From contig NZ_LMUM01000027.1 of assembly GCF_009765985.1 (NCBI RefSeq), forward strand, positions 1 through 64,000: a stretch of DNA of 64,000 nucleotides. Direction: 5' to 3'. The position numbers and the translations under genes were made by a program. The notes under the pieces were generated by a model. That model was not told where the DNA came from, did not search any database, and saw only the letters and a list, made by a program, of their open reading frames with translations. Shown here piece by piece: positions 1 through 8,967 of this stretch (the stretch's first letter is position 1; each line of letters starts with the position of its first letter). The DNA comes from Acidobacterium sp. S8. GTDB lineage: Bacteria > Acidobacteriota > Terriglobia > Terriglobales > Acidobacteriaceae.

Positions 1-340
1 CGGCACCAGAAATCTTATCGAAGAATGATGGTTCACCACGAACCGTCGATGCGGCACTTGCCCGCCGGGACAACGAAAGAGTCCGGCTGCTCCGGCTCCG
101 CAATACCGGAAGAAGCGAATCCGAAAGCGGAAAGCGAGAAGAACCCGTTGCGAAGAAAGGTGCGGCGACCAAGGCCCATACGAATCCCTCCGAACAACAT
201 TTGTTTACCACCACTCTCGCGAAGGCGGATGGTTACTGAAAAACGGTCTTCGCGGGAGTGGGGCGATCACCGTAAATCCGACATCCCAAGAACATGACTA
301 CACTCCGCGTCGCGCGCGGCGAGAATTGTTCTGCGGCGAT

Positions 341-670
341 TCAGAAACTGGACTTCGGCATTCGCTCTGCGGCCGGCACAATCTTACCTTCCACGAGGAT
401 TAGATCAAAGTTCGCTGCCCCCTCGCGACGCTTCTTCACTTCCTGATAGGCAGGGCTCGCGTACCAATGCCGTGCCTCTTCCATCGAAGAAAATTCAAAC
501 AGGACGACCCCTAGCACACCACCATTGCCTTCAAGAACCTCGAACGGCGCATAGGCGACAAGAGGCTTGGCTTCAACTCCCTCAAACGATGGCGCAACAT
601 TGGCCCAGTAATCTTCGAGGCGCTTCCGGTCGGTAACGTCTCTGCACAGTGAAATCAGATAAGCGGGCAT
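341..670 (-). CDS. DUF1330 (dimeric alpha-beta barrel) family protein
   Basis: ORF 341..769; the MPAYLISLCRDVTDRKRLEDYW...FSSMEEARHWYASPAYQEVKKRREGAANFDLILVEG pattern is typical of DUF1330; internal Met start preferred. Confidence 0.8.
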   Translation of the reverse strand: MPAYLISLCRDVTDRKRLEDYWANVAPSFEGVEAKPLVAYAPFEVLEGNGGVLGVVLFEFSSMEEARHWYASPAYQEVKKRREGAANFDLILVEGKIVPAAERMPKSSF

Positions 671-837
671 GGCTTCTCCTTCTTGGCTCGCCTGGTTCGG
701 TGACACTTCTATCCGTAAGGATATCGGAGCCCGAGTTCCGTTCACACCCGGGTGATAGAGCATTCTCACGATTCGCGATCGCGGTCATTATCGATCACAG
801 ACGATCAAGCCGACTCGTAAGGACCGATCGTTGAGCG

Positions 838-1206
838 CTAGAGCGGACTAAGGGCGAAGCGACCGTACGCGATAAAAGCCATGACAACACCGAGGACAAC
901 GCTCATGACGATGGGCGTCTTCTCGGTGTACTTTATGTGAACCCAAATGAATAACAGGCTTTCGAAACAAAGAACGACTGCGGCAATGGCAGTGAGCCCT
1001 GTGTATGACTTCAGTAAGCCAGGGAGGATGAGTGCAATGGTGCCCAGAAGTTCCAGAATGCCGAGGGCTGTCCAAACGGGGCGCGGAAGTACGCCGAAGG
1101 ATGGGACGTCCTTAGTGACTTTGTCGAAGAAGAAGAGCTTCATCAAGCCCGAGGCAGCGTAGAGAAGCGCGGTGACGATTTGGAGAACCCACAATAGGAT
1201 GTTCAT
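838..1206 (-). CDS. DoxX family membrane protein
   Basis: MNILLWVLQIVTALLYAASGLMKL... four-helix DoxX-like pattern; internal Met start preferred. Confidence 0.75.
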   Translation of the reverse strand: MNILLWVLQIVTALLYAASGLMKLFFFDKVTKDVPSFGVLPRPVWTALGILELLGTIALILPGLLKSYTGLTAIAAVVLCFESLLFIWVHIKYTEKTPIVMSVVLGVVMAFIAYGRFALSPL

Positions 1207-1483
1207 GGAGAAGAGATCTCCGCGTATCAGTGATGGGCTTGGTGCCGATGGCTTGACGATAGCATAGCGTGGTAGCTGCTTCACTAAATCTGGCAACGCT
1301 GTTGCCATTCTGGCCCTGCTTCCCTCGTACCTACAAACGACGGAGACCCACGACGCGTAGGTCAGGTGGATAACTGGAACGCTCTTCAGTTTTCATTCCT
1401 GACGACAAGCCGACCTCTCAGCACTTCACATCGACTCAGAACTTATAATCCTTTTGGTTCAGATGTGTATCCAATAAACAGCC

Positions 1484-2092
1484 ATGGCGAAGACGATAGA
1501 CAATTCGAAGATGGGCCGCCCAAGGGGGTTCGACACGACGGCCGCGCTGGACGCGGCGATGCGTGTGTTTTGGGAGAAAGGGTACGAGGGGGCTACCTTG
1601 AGCAATCTGACCGACGCCATGCGAATCAACCGTTCGAGCATGTGGGCTGCGTTTGGCAATAAGGAAAAACTCTTCAAGCAAGCCTTTAAACGGTACATCG
1701 ATGTCTACCAGACTCACATGCACCAGGCGCTAGAGAAGCCAACGATCCGAGAAGTCATAGAAGCTGCCTTGCGCAGGACCGTCGATTTCCTTTCTACGCC
1801 GGGTAATCCAAAAGGATGCTTGTCGGTTCACGGAGCATTGGCCGTCGGTGACGAAGCGAATCCCATCAAGCAATGGCTCATCGAAGGAAGGAGGAGCGGC
1901 GAAGGTCGCGCGCGCAAGCGCTTCGAGCAGGCGAAAAAGTCGGGTGACCTGAGCACGGATGTTGATGCAGCTGCCTTGACCAAGTATGTCGCAACGATTA
2001 TTCAGGGCCTTGGTGTTCAGGCGGCGAGTGGAGCAACAAGAGCTGAGCTGACAAAAGTCGTCGATATCGCCCTCCGCAACATGTCGTATTAA
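1484..2092 (+). CDS. TetR/AcrR family transcriptional regulator
   Basis: GRPRGFDTTAALDAAMRVFWEKGYEGATLSNLTDAMRINRSSMWAAFGNKEKLF HTH. Confidence 0.9.
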   Translation: MAKTIDNSKMGRPRGFDTTAALDAAMRVFWEKGYEGATLSNLTDAMRINRSSMWAAFGNKEKLFKQAFKRYIDVYQTHMHQALEKPTIREVIEAALRRTVDFLSTPGNPKGCLSVHGALAVGDEANPIKQWLIEGRRSGEGRARKRFEQAKKSGDLSTDVDAAALTKYVATIIQGLGVQAASGATRAELTKVVDIALRNMSY

Positions 2093-2112
2093 GGTCTGGA
2101 GCAGCTTCAACG

Positions 2113-2147
2113 AAAAGGCTCACGAGCAACTGCTCGTGAGCCCTTTT
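2113..2147. terminator. Bidirectional intrinsic terminator between convergent TetR and SDR genes
   Basis: AAAAGGCTCACGAGCA-AC-TGCTCGTGAGCCCTTTT: 12-bp stem flanked by A-tract and T-tract. Confidence 0.85.
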
Positions 2148-2161
2148 CAGCAGAAGTGTAC

Positions 2162-2932
2162 TTAGAACGCGAAACCGCCGTTCACGTGGAAGTTCTGGCC
2201 TGTGATCCAGATAGCACGCGGCGAAAGCAGAAAAACCGAAGCTTCAGCGATGTCTGAAGGGATGCCGAGGCGCCCTAGCGGAATCATCTGAGCAGCAGCC
2301 TCCGGCGGGGCGCCCATCGCGGCCATGAGCTCGTTGCGGATGATGTCGCCGCCCGGCGTTTCTACGCCACCAGGAGTGACGATGTTCACGCGAATCTTGT
2401 GAGCAGCGCCCAATTCCTTCGCCATAGCCTTCGTGTAGTAGTTCATCGCCGCCTTGCTCGCGCCGTAATGAACCAAAGGCCCGTTGCCAGGGAGATCGCT
2501 GCCGGAAGAGATGTTCAAAATAGAACCCTGAGTGGACTCCTTCAATGCCGGCAACGCCGCGTTCGTCACGCGGACTACTGACAATAGGTTCGATGAAATC
2601 GTCCGCTGCCAAAGCTCATCCGAGATGGCTTCGGAGTTTGGCAATACCAGCTTTGCCTCCGCGGCATTGTTGACCAGGATGTCCAGTCCACCAAGGGCCT
2701 TGATGGACTCTTCAACGAGCTGTTTGCAACCCTCGAGCGTGAGGATGTCGCCCTTGATGAACGTAGCGCCCGCAGGCGTTTGCTCATGTCGGTTGCGCGC
2801 GACAACTGCGACCTTAGCGCCGCCATCAAGGAGTCGCTGTGCGATGGCGGCACCGATACCTCGGGAACCTCCAGTAATCAGAGCGCGGCGACCCGCGAAC
2901 TCTTTCGATAGATCAATAGCTGAATTCGACAT
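2162..2932 (-). CDS. SDR family oxidoreductase
   Basis: TGGSRGIG, NNAA, YGASKAA motifs. Confidence 0.9.
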   Translation of the reverse strand: MSNSAIDLSKEFAGRRALITGGSRGIGAAIAQRLLDGGAKVAVVARNRHEQTPAGATFIKGDILTLEGCKQLVEESIKALGGLDILVNNAAEAKLVLPNSEAISDELWQRTISSNLLSVVRVTNAALPALKESTQGSILNISSGSDLPGNGPLVHYGASKAAMNYYTKAMAKELGAAHKIRVNIVTPGGVETPGGDIIRNELMAAMGAPPEAAAQMIPLGRLGIPSDIAEASVFLLSPRAIWITGQNFHVNGGFAF

Positions 2933-3173
2933 ACTTTTCTTCTCTCCTGGATAAGCAATGTGATAGGTCATAGGCTTGAGATATCAGAACCTATCGATTC
3001 AGATGTAGCGCTAGGATTTTCGGATTCAACTTTTCGCGTGATTTGCCGATGCAGACTGATTCTCCAATAGCGACCCGCAAACCAAGAGCAATTTTGAATC
3101 TATGCGCCGTGATTAGACATCTGAACCGAAAGATACGGAATTGAGGAATTCTGATAAGTGAGGGTCCACCACA

Positions 3174-4046
3174 TTGGGAAAAATCTTAGTTACGGGCGCT
3201 AGCGGCGTCGTCGGTAGGCATACACTTCTCCACTTGCTTAAGCACAAGTCAGCCAATCAATTGGTTGGCCTAGTCCGCGATCCTTCGAAGGCAGAAGACT
3301 TGACCGCCAAGGGTATCGAGTTGAGGCAGGGAGACTACCTCGATCCGGAAGCACTCGATCGTGCTTTTGTCGGAATCGACAAGCTCATGTTGACCGCCAC
3401 GCATGCGTTTACGGATCGCAATACTGCTCATTCGAACGCGATCAAGGCAGCGGTGAAGGCTGGGGTGAATCACTTGGTGTCCATGCCAATCATGCGCAAA
3501 CCAAATTCGGCCTTCACGATGAAAGAGATCACGGAGGAAGACATCTTCACCAAGAAGAAGATTCTTGCATCAGGGCTCGCCTACACCTTCGCGGAGCATC
3601 CGCCGTTCCTCGATAACATCCATTTCTACATCGGGCAAAGGGCGCACGAAACAGGCGTGTTAGTCCCGACTGGCGACGGTAAGTTCACCGCAGCTACTCG
3701 TGATGATTTGGGAGCGGCTCATGCCGCGATCCTGGCTGGCATTGGTCACGAGGGCAAGACTTACCGTTTGACCGGAAACCCAGCTATCAGCTTCGCCGAA
3801 ATTGCAACCACTCTTTCTGAGGTCACAGGCAAAAAGGTTCCGTACAGGGCTGTCTCTGAGGAGGAATACACCCAGATCAAGGCTGCTGAGGGCTGGCCTG
3901 CGTTTGTCGTGGATTTCGCAAAGGGATGGGTACACGGAATGAATACCAATGAGTGGGCTGAGGAAACCAATGATTTGGAAACCCTCATAGGTCACAAGCC
4001 AACCTCTCCGACAGATTTCTTCCGCAAGCACTACATCACAGCCTAA
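3174..4046 (+). CDS. NAD(P)H-binding NmrA-like SDR family protein
   Basis: TTG start; GKILVTGASGVVGRHTLLHLL Rossmann fold; QorB/NmrA-like. Confidence 0.85.
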   Translation: MGKILVTGASGVVGRHTLLHLLKHKSANQLVGLVRDPSKAEDLTAKGIELRQGDYLDPEALDRAFVGIDKLMLTATHAFTDRNTAHSNAIKAAVKAGVNHLVSMPIMRKPNSAFTMKEITEEDIFTKKKILASGLAYTFAEHPPFLDNIHFYIGQRAHETGVLVPTGDGKFTAATRDDLGAAHAAILAGIGHEGKTYRLTGNPAISFAEIATTLSEVTGKKVPYRAVSEEEYTQIKAAEGWPAFVVDFAKGWVHGMNTNEWAEETNDLETLIGHKPTSPTDFFRKHYITA

Positions 4047-4075
4047 TTTCGCGATCGAAGGGTAAAGGAGACAGT

Positions 4076-4684
4076 ATGCGAATCGGATTTATCGGAGCCG
4101 GTGGTGTTGCCCAGACCATCTCAAAGCACGTTTTGCCTATCGGCCATCGGGTGTTGTTGAGCAACACTCGCGGCCCAGAGTCTCTCGCCAAAGTGGTGAA
4201 GGAGTTAGGCCCCGGCGCGGAGGCAGCAACGCCTCAGCAAGCCGCAGAGCAAGACATTGTCATACTCGCGGTCATGTGGCCGCACGTCAAAGCGGCACTC
4301 GCCTCTGTCTCCGATTGGCGGGGACGTGTCCTAGTCGACGCGACCAATCGAATTGCAAGCATGAATCCGTTCAGCCTTGGAGATATCTCAGGGCCCACTT
4401 CGAGCGAGATCGTCGCAAACCATGCGCGAGGAGCTAAGATGGTCAAGGCTTTCAACTCAGTTCCCATGGCGTGGATATCGGACTTTACTGTTTCGAAGCC
4501 ACGTACGGTTCTTTTCATGTCCGGTGATGATGCTGGGGCTAAGAAACCCGTCAGTGATCTCATCAACCAAATTGGCTTCGAACCTCTTGATCTCGGTTCG
4601 CTTGAAATCGGAGGACGACTCCAGCAACTTGGAGGCTCGCTTGCTGGCGTGAGGTTGATCTTCAACGAGAGGTTGATTCTTTAA
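4076..4684 (+). CDS. NADPH-dependent F420-reductase-like NAD(P)-binding protein
   Basis: MRIGFIGAGGVAQTISKHVLPIGHRVLLSNTRGPESL. Confidence 0.85.
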   Translation: MRIGFIGAGGVAQTISKHVLPIGHRVLLSNTRGPESLAKVVKELGPGAEAATPQQAAEQDIVILAVMWPHVKAALASVSDWRGRVLVDATNRIASMNPFSLGDISGPTSSEIVANHARGAKMVKAFNSVPMAWISDFTVSKPRTVLFMSGDDAGAKKPVSDLINQIGFEPLDLGSLEIGGRLQQLGGSLAGVRLIFNERLIL

Positions 4685-4827
4685 ACGAATCGCTAGTAGA
4701 CCAAATACCGTAAGAAAAAACTGGTGATCGCTCCTGGCAAACGCGTTTAGCACTACTTGAGAATTGGAAGCATGCGATGTGGATTATGATGAGATATGAT
4801 AATCTATATCGCATAGGAGGAAGCATC

Positions 4828-5511
4828 ATGCCCTCTAGTGCTCTCACGAATCCGACTCGGCATCAGCATTGGGACGTTCAGGAAGGCGAGGCGCAGGAGA
4901 TCGCACCCCGTCTCAAGAACATTGCAGCTCGTGCGCTCGTGTTTGTCTCCAGCGGCAAGGATGACGACCAGCGCACCAAAGCCAGGTTCGATACTCTCCG
5001 TCAAGCATCAGAACTGATCGACTTGCTCTTGGACGCGAAACAGGAAGACCGCTGGAAGGCGCTCGTCGAGGCTCTGACCCCGGATGTTCCCCTCAGCCCG
5101 AACCGGCTCATCGAGGCCGGCATGTTTGCGCAGGCCATTCAGGGCATCGTTGAGAGCAAGGATTTTGCCAAGGCTGCCGACATCGCCGACGCCGCCCATT
5201 TCAGCAAGACGAATCCAAGTTCCCAGCCGAATCGCTGGAAGAAAGCCGGGTTGATCTTCGCGGTTCCATATAAAGGCGCTGACCTCTACCCGATCTATGC
5301 GTTGGAGTTCAAGGAGGGCGCGCGTCCTCTTCCGGTCATGGAGAAGGTCCTGAGCATCCTTGCCGACAAGGATGATTGGCAGAAGGCGTTCTGGTTCGGG
5401 AGCGTGAACTCCTACCTTCATAACAAAATGCCAAAAGACCTCCTTAAGTCGAAACCTCAGGAAGTCCTGCGAGCCGCTGAGATCGAGGCCGCAGGCATTC
5501 AGCATGGGTAG
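4828..5511 (+). CDS. Xre/MbcA/ParS-like antitoxin (toxin-binding C-terminal domain)
   Basis: AGGAGG RBS before ATG 4828; C-terminal GLIFAVPYKGADLYPIYALEF...LPVMEKVLSILADKDDWQKAFWFGSVNSYLHNKMPKDLLKSKPQEVLRAAE; immediately upstream of a RES ORF. Confidence 0.75.
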   Translation: MPSSALTNPTRHQHWDVQEGEAQEIAPRLKNIAARALVFVSSGKDDDQRTKARFDTLRQASELIDLLLDAKQEDRWKALVEALTPDVPLSPNRLIEAGMFAQAIQGIVESKDFAKAADIADAAHFSKTNPSSQPNRWKKAGLIFAVPYKGADLYPIYALEFKEGARPLPVMEKVLSILADKDDWQKAFWFGSVNSYLHNKMPKDLLKSKPQEVLRAAEIEAAGIQHG

Positions 5512-6155
5512 GAGCGGTTATCAAGACTCCGACTGGCAAACTCGACGCAACCATCCTTTCCTGGGGTAAGGGTGAGACCGTCTACCGCGTTCACTCGGAT
5601 GCGTATGGCGCCGTGGAGTTCAACCCTTCGTCCACTGGAAATGCCAGATTCAGCCCGCTTGCTGACACCGCAGGAGCGGTTATTCCCACTCTTTATGCGG
5701 GGACGACTCTGGATTGCGCGTTGATGGAGACCGTCTTCCACGATGTGCCTTTTGTTGCCGGGCCGAAGATGTGGTCCAAGGCGACGCATGTGGTCGGGAA
5801 AGTGTGGTCGCAACTGACCCTCAGCCGAGACCTAGCCCTAATCGACTTGTCGGCCGTCCCTTTGCGTAAGCTCGGGATCTCTCGAAAAGACCTGATCGAG
5901 TGCGATGGATCGCAGTATCCGGAAGCTCGCGCGTGGGCCCGGGCATTGCACGATCAATGTCCGGACGCCGAAGGTCTCACCTGGACATCTCGCCAAGCCG
6001 ATCCCGCGCGAGCTCTCGTCCTGTTTGAAGACCGCCTCAAGGGGCATGTATTGAACCCGAGCGGTTTGCCAACACCATTACTTCTCTCGGATGGCAGTGC
6101 GACGGTAGAAATCCTTATGCTCGCGCAGCGGCTGGGCGTACTATTGACGCCGTAA
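5505..6155 (+). CDS. RES domain (NAD+ phosphorylase-type) toxin; start unresolved
   Basis: GETVYRVHSDAYGAVEFNPSSTGNARFSPL...TLYAGTTLDCALMETVFHDV; conserved N-terminus extends upstream of the GTG at 5613 with no canonical start codon in frame. Confidence 0.75.
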   Translation, partial: WVGAVIKTPTGKLDATILSWGKGETVYRVHSDAYGAVEFNPSSTGNARFSPLADTAGAVIPTLYAGTTLDCALMETVFHDVPFVAGPKMWSKATHVVGKVWSQLTLSRDLALIDLSAVPLRKLGISRKDLIECDGSQYPEARAWARALHDQCPDAEGLTWTSRQADPARALVLFEDRLKGHVLNPSGLPTPLLLSDGSATVEILMLAQRLGVLLTP

Positions 6156-6166
6156 TCGAGTGCGAG

Positions 6167-6463
6167 CTATTCGGTTTCAAGGAAGTATTGCGGGTTTTTT
6201 CCATAGAGATCAGCGAGCAGAATGAGTTCCATCACATCCAGGCGCCGGTCGCCGGACTCAGTCTTCGATATCCACGAATGAAACATGCCAAGCCGCTCGG
6301 CTACGTCTCTCTGGGTGAGCCCCGCTTCTTCTCTTGCCCTGATTAGCTTTGCCAAAAAGCCGTTGTAGCGCGCCTGATACGGCACCGTCCTCGCCTTGCG
6401 AGACTTCCGAGTTTCACCCTCCGCAGGCTGGACCATTCCCCTAGTGTGGGTAGGCCCTTGCAT
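6167..6463 (-). CDS. Xre-type helix-turn-helix transcriptional regulator
   Basis: FLAKLIRAREEAGLTQRDVAERLGMFHSWISKTESGDRRLDVMELI. Confidence 0.85.
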   Translation of the reverse strand: MQGPTHTRGMVQPAEGETRKSRKARTVPYQARYNGFLAKLIRAREEAGLTQRDVAERLGMFHSWISKTESGDRRLDVMELILLADLYGKNPQYFLETE

Positions 6464-6464
6464 C

Positions 6465-6481
6465 GTTTCCTAATAGGAAAC
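6465..6481. promoter_or_regulatory. Perfect inverted repeat GTTTCC-TAATA-GGAAAC abutting the Xre start
   Basis: Direct reading; lies in the divergent space between xre (minus) and the 6507 ORF (plus). Confidence 0.65.
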
Positions 6482-6506
6482 AGAATGGTGGTACGAGGTT
6501 TAGAGA

Positions 6507-6722
6507 ATGTCTTCTCCAATCATCGATTGTCCAGAGGTCGTAGGTAAGACGATACGCTCCCTCAAGCTGCACGCAACGAACTGCGACAGTGTCGAGATCA
6601 TGATCGAGTTCACCGACGGAACATCCTTTTCGAGCGCATACGAGAGCCGTGCGGTTCACAAAGCCGCACTGATTCGGACAGGTGTAGGGACTCCAGAAGT
6701 GCTCAAGACGTATACCGATTGA
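6507..6722 (+). CDS. Small hypothetical protein
   Basis: Divergent from xre; SSPIIDCPEVVGKTIRSLKLH...VEIMIEFTDGTSFSS. Confidence 0.55.
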   Translation: MSSPIIDCPEVVGKTIRSLKLHATNCDSVEIMIEFTDGTSFSSAYESRAVHKAALIRTGVGTPEVLKTYTD

Positions 6723-6729
6723 GTCCTGC

Positions 6730-6746
6730 TATTCCTGTACGGAATA
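6730..6746. promoter_or_regulatory. Inverted repeat TATTCC-TGTAC-GGAATA upstream of virB2-like gene
   Basis: Direct reading; same arm/spacer geometry as 6465 and 27282. Confidence 0.6.
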
Positions 6747-6930
6747 ACAGCAATACGGAGAGTTATTGGACTCGTAGTGGGGAATGATTCTAGGTTTGCG
6801 CCATGCTGATGAACGCAATCAGCGGAGGTGCACATTGGCTCATCATCTTCCCATACTCCGATCGGATCGAACCTCCGTTCGGTTGCCCTTTCGACTCAAC
6901 CAACCTATTAAATTCAGTTGCTCGAATGCG

Positions 6931-7257
6931 ATGCCCGGAGGCTCGCTCAAAAGAGCTACAGCCCGTTTGCTTCGAGCTCTGTTGCCCGCGATTCTCAGCT
7001 TGTCCGTTGCCAGCGTAGCGCACGCACAAGGAACGATGGACTTCTCAGGAGCTCAAACGCTTATGGGAACCTTCAAAACCTTCGCTGTATACGCAGGCGC
7101 CGTCATCTGTTTCGGCGGACTCATCTTCGCCGGAATCCGCATGATGAGCGGACGATTTCAGGACGCTATCCCAGGACTCTTTGGCGCGCTGTTCGGCGCC
7201 GGAGTGCTCGGCTGGGGAGCCGGTTGGATCGGCTCTCTGACCGGACAGTCGATGTAG
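6931..7257 (+). CDS. virB2: TrbC/VirB2-like pilin
   Basis: Signal peptide ...SVASVAHAQG, then two hydrophobic helices; followed by VirB3/VirB4-like ORFs. Confidence 0.75.
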   Translation: MPGGSLKRATARLLRALLPAILSLSVASVAHAQGTMDFSGAQTLMGTFKTFAVYAGAVICFGGLIFAGIRMMSGRFQDAIPGLFGALFGAGVLGWGAGWIGSLTGQSM

Positions 7258-7270
7258 GAGGTGCATCGAC

Positions 7271-7531
7271 ATGACCAGGCGTGGAGAACCGTCACCAATC
7301 AATGGCGCACTGAATCGACCCAGGACCAAGTTAGGTCTCGAACTGTCAGCGTGGATGTCCATTGTCTTCGTCACGGTGACGGTTTTCCTCGCCGGTTTCA
7401 AATGGCTCGCCATCTTCAGCTTTCCCGCGCTGCTAATCGGCGCGTGGCTGGTTGTTCGCAAGCACCCCAAGATGTTTCAACTCTGGTCTCTGAGCCTAAA
7501 GCAGAGGAGCTACTATGACCCGCGAAAATAA
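7271..7531 (+). CDS. virB3: VirB3-like type IV secretion protein
   Basis: Small two-TM protein between VirB2-like and VirB4-like ORFs; C-terminus overlaps the VirB4 start. Confidence 0.65.
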   Translation: MTRRGEPSPINGALNRPRTKLGLELSAWMSIVFVTVTVFLAGFKWLAIFSFPALLIGAWLVVRKHPKMFQLWSLSLKQRSYYDPRK

Positions 7532-7805
7532 CGCACCGTGGTTCACGAAAGCCGGAGCAGCGACAGGGATCATGCCGCTGTCACACTTCGTTAGCGAAAA
7601 TATCTTCGCGCTCAAGGGCGGCGGATACGGTTGCCTCTTCTCCCTGGTTGGGATCGACGAAGAGAGCAGGACCGACGAGGACTTGGACGTTCGTGTTCGT
7701 GGGGTGGAAGCGTCGCTACGTGGCCTGCCTCCGGGAGCCTGTCTCTATCAGTACACCCGCGTCATGACTGGCTTCTCTCTTCCTCGCCGGAAGGAGTATG
7801 CAGCC
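7515..7805 (+). pseudogene. virB4: VirB4 N-terminal fragment
   Basis: MTRENNAPWFTKAGAATGIMPLSHFVSENIFALKGGGYGCLFSLVGIDEESRTDEDLD...LPPGACLYQYTRVMTGFSLPRRKEYA then homology is lost; no Walker motifs. Confidence 0.75.
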
Positions 7806-7951
7806 CGCGCACGCGAACCGAGTTCACTCAACTGCCTCGCAAGGGTGTCCGGGCCGCGGCTATTGCTGAGCTCTACCTCGTGCCCCGAAGCCAACAGGTA
7901 ACGGGCAAATGCCATCGCTACCGATCCCGCACCAATCATTCCAATTGTCAT
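7806..7951 (-). pseudogene. Truncated NADP oxidoreductase (F420-dependent-like), N-terminus only
   Basis: MTIGMIGAGSVAMAFARYLLASGHEVELSNSRGPDTLARQLSELGSRARA, resembling the intact gene at 4076, then runs into antisense VirB4. Confidence 0.75.
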
Positions 7952-8021
7952 TAGTAGTTCTCCTTCTGATGAGGTCTGTACAAGTCTTGATCGGAGGCGC
8001 AGCCTGGATTTGACCCAAGGT

Positions 8022-8387
8022 TCAACACGGAAGCCTGGAGATACAAGTATGTTCGGCAACTGCGATTTGGAGTGGGTCTTGGGATGGCGGTGCATCGCCA
8101 GCGAGATTCGAAAGTTCGGAAAGATAGGCCCGCCATGTCGAAGGGCGGCCCGTCAGCAAGCGATACTGGCGATCTTTCGTCACAGAGATGAGGTCGGCCC
8201 TCGCGAGTTCGCGAACACGGTGCGATGCGGTCGCGGCGGTCACAGAAAGTTGACCCGAGATGCTGCCGACGATCATTGGACCGTCCCGATAAATCAGCTC
8301 GAGTATCTGAAATCGCGTTTCATCCGCGATGGCGCGGGAGATCAAATGCACTTGCGTAAGGCTCAATGCTTGCTGCAATCGCGGCAT
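8022..8387 (-). CDS. ArsR-family winged-helix regulator
   Basis: LISRAIADETRFQILELIYRDGPMIVGSISGQLSVTAATASHRVRELARADLI. Confidence 0.8.
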   Translation of the reverse strand: MPRLQQALSLTQVHLISRAIADETRFQILELIYRDGPMIVGSISGQLSVTAATASHRVRELARADLISVTKDRQYRLLTGRPSTWRAYLSELSNLAGDAPPSQDPLQIAVAEHTCISRLPC

Positions 8388-8417
8388 AGCGGTCTCCGGT
8401 GGGATGTTCGACGAACG

Positions 8418-8446
8418 GACGGGCACCATCCGCGATGGTGCCCGTC
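8418..8446. terminator. Hairpin GACGGGCACCATC-CGC-GATGGTGCCCGTC
   Basis: Perfect 13-bp stem, 3-nt loop, just downstream of the tautomerase stop. Confidence 0.7.
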
Positions 8447-8454
8447 TGAACGCG

Positions 8455-8844
8455 TTAGTAAGCCTTCGCTGCGGAGAGGCCGTTTCCGAACGACCAGTCT
8501 TCGAGGTAGGTGTTCACATCGAGGGAGACGAAAATGTCCTGCGGATTAATACCCGGACTCTTCGAAAGGTTCTCCGCGATACTGGCGTAGAGAGCGTCCT
8601 TCTCGCCGACACGTCGAGCGTCTGCCTTGATGTTCACGATCATGAAGTCATCAGAGCGCGGCACCTTCGTGACGAAGTTGCGATCAAACCGTAACTCACT
8701 GGGTTCCTTCAGTTCGAAGATCTGAAAGTGATCTCCCTCGGGCATGGCATACGACTTAACGAGGGCATCGTAGATCCCCTTGGAGACGGCGTCCAGGTAT
8801 TCGGGCGATTTTCCTTTGAGCAGCGTTACGCGAACGAGTGGCAT
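8455..8844 (-). CDS. Tautomerase family protein
   Basis: MPLVRVTLLKGKSPEYLDAVSKGIYDALVKSY; N-terminal Pro after Met. Confidence 0.8.
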   Translation of the reverse strand: MPLVRVTLLKGKSPEYLDAVSKGIYDALVKSYAMPEGDHFQIFELKEPSELRFDRNFVTKVPRSDDFMIVNIKADARRVGEKDALYASIAENLSKSPGINPQDIFVSLDVNTYLEDWSFGNGLSAAKAY

Positions 8845-8967
8845 AAAGACTCCTGATTCATCGAACTGTGGAAGTACCCATGGACATAGAGGCCCGAGAC
8901 GCGAACCTCCTCTGCGGAATTCCTCTAGGGACAGTCCTCCATTTAGGAGAACTGGTCCCATAGCGGG

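Noticed and set aside
25-297. 90-aa ORF at the window start
   Set aside because: Low-complexity Arg/Pro composition, no recognizable domain; likely chance ORF.
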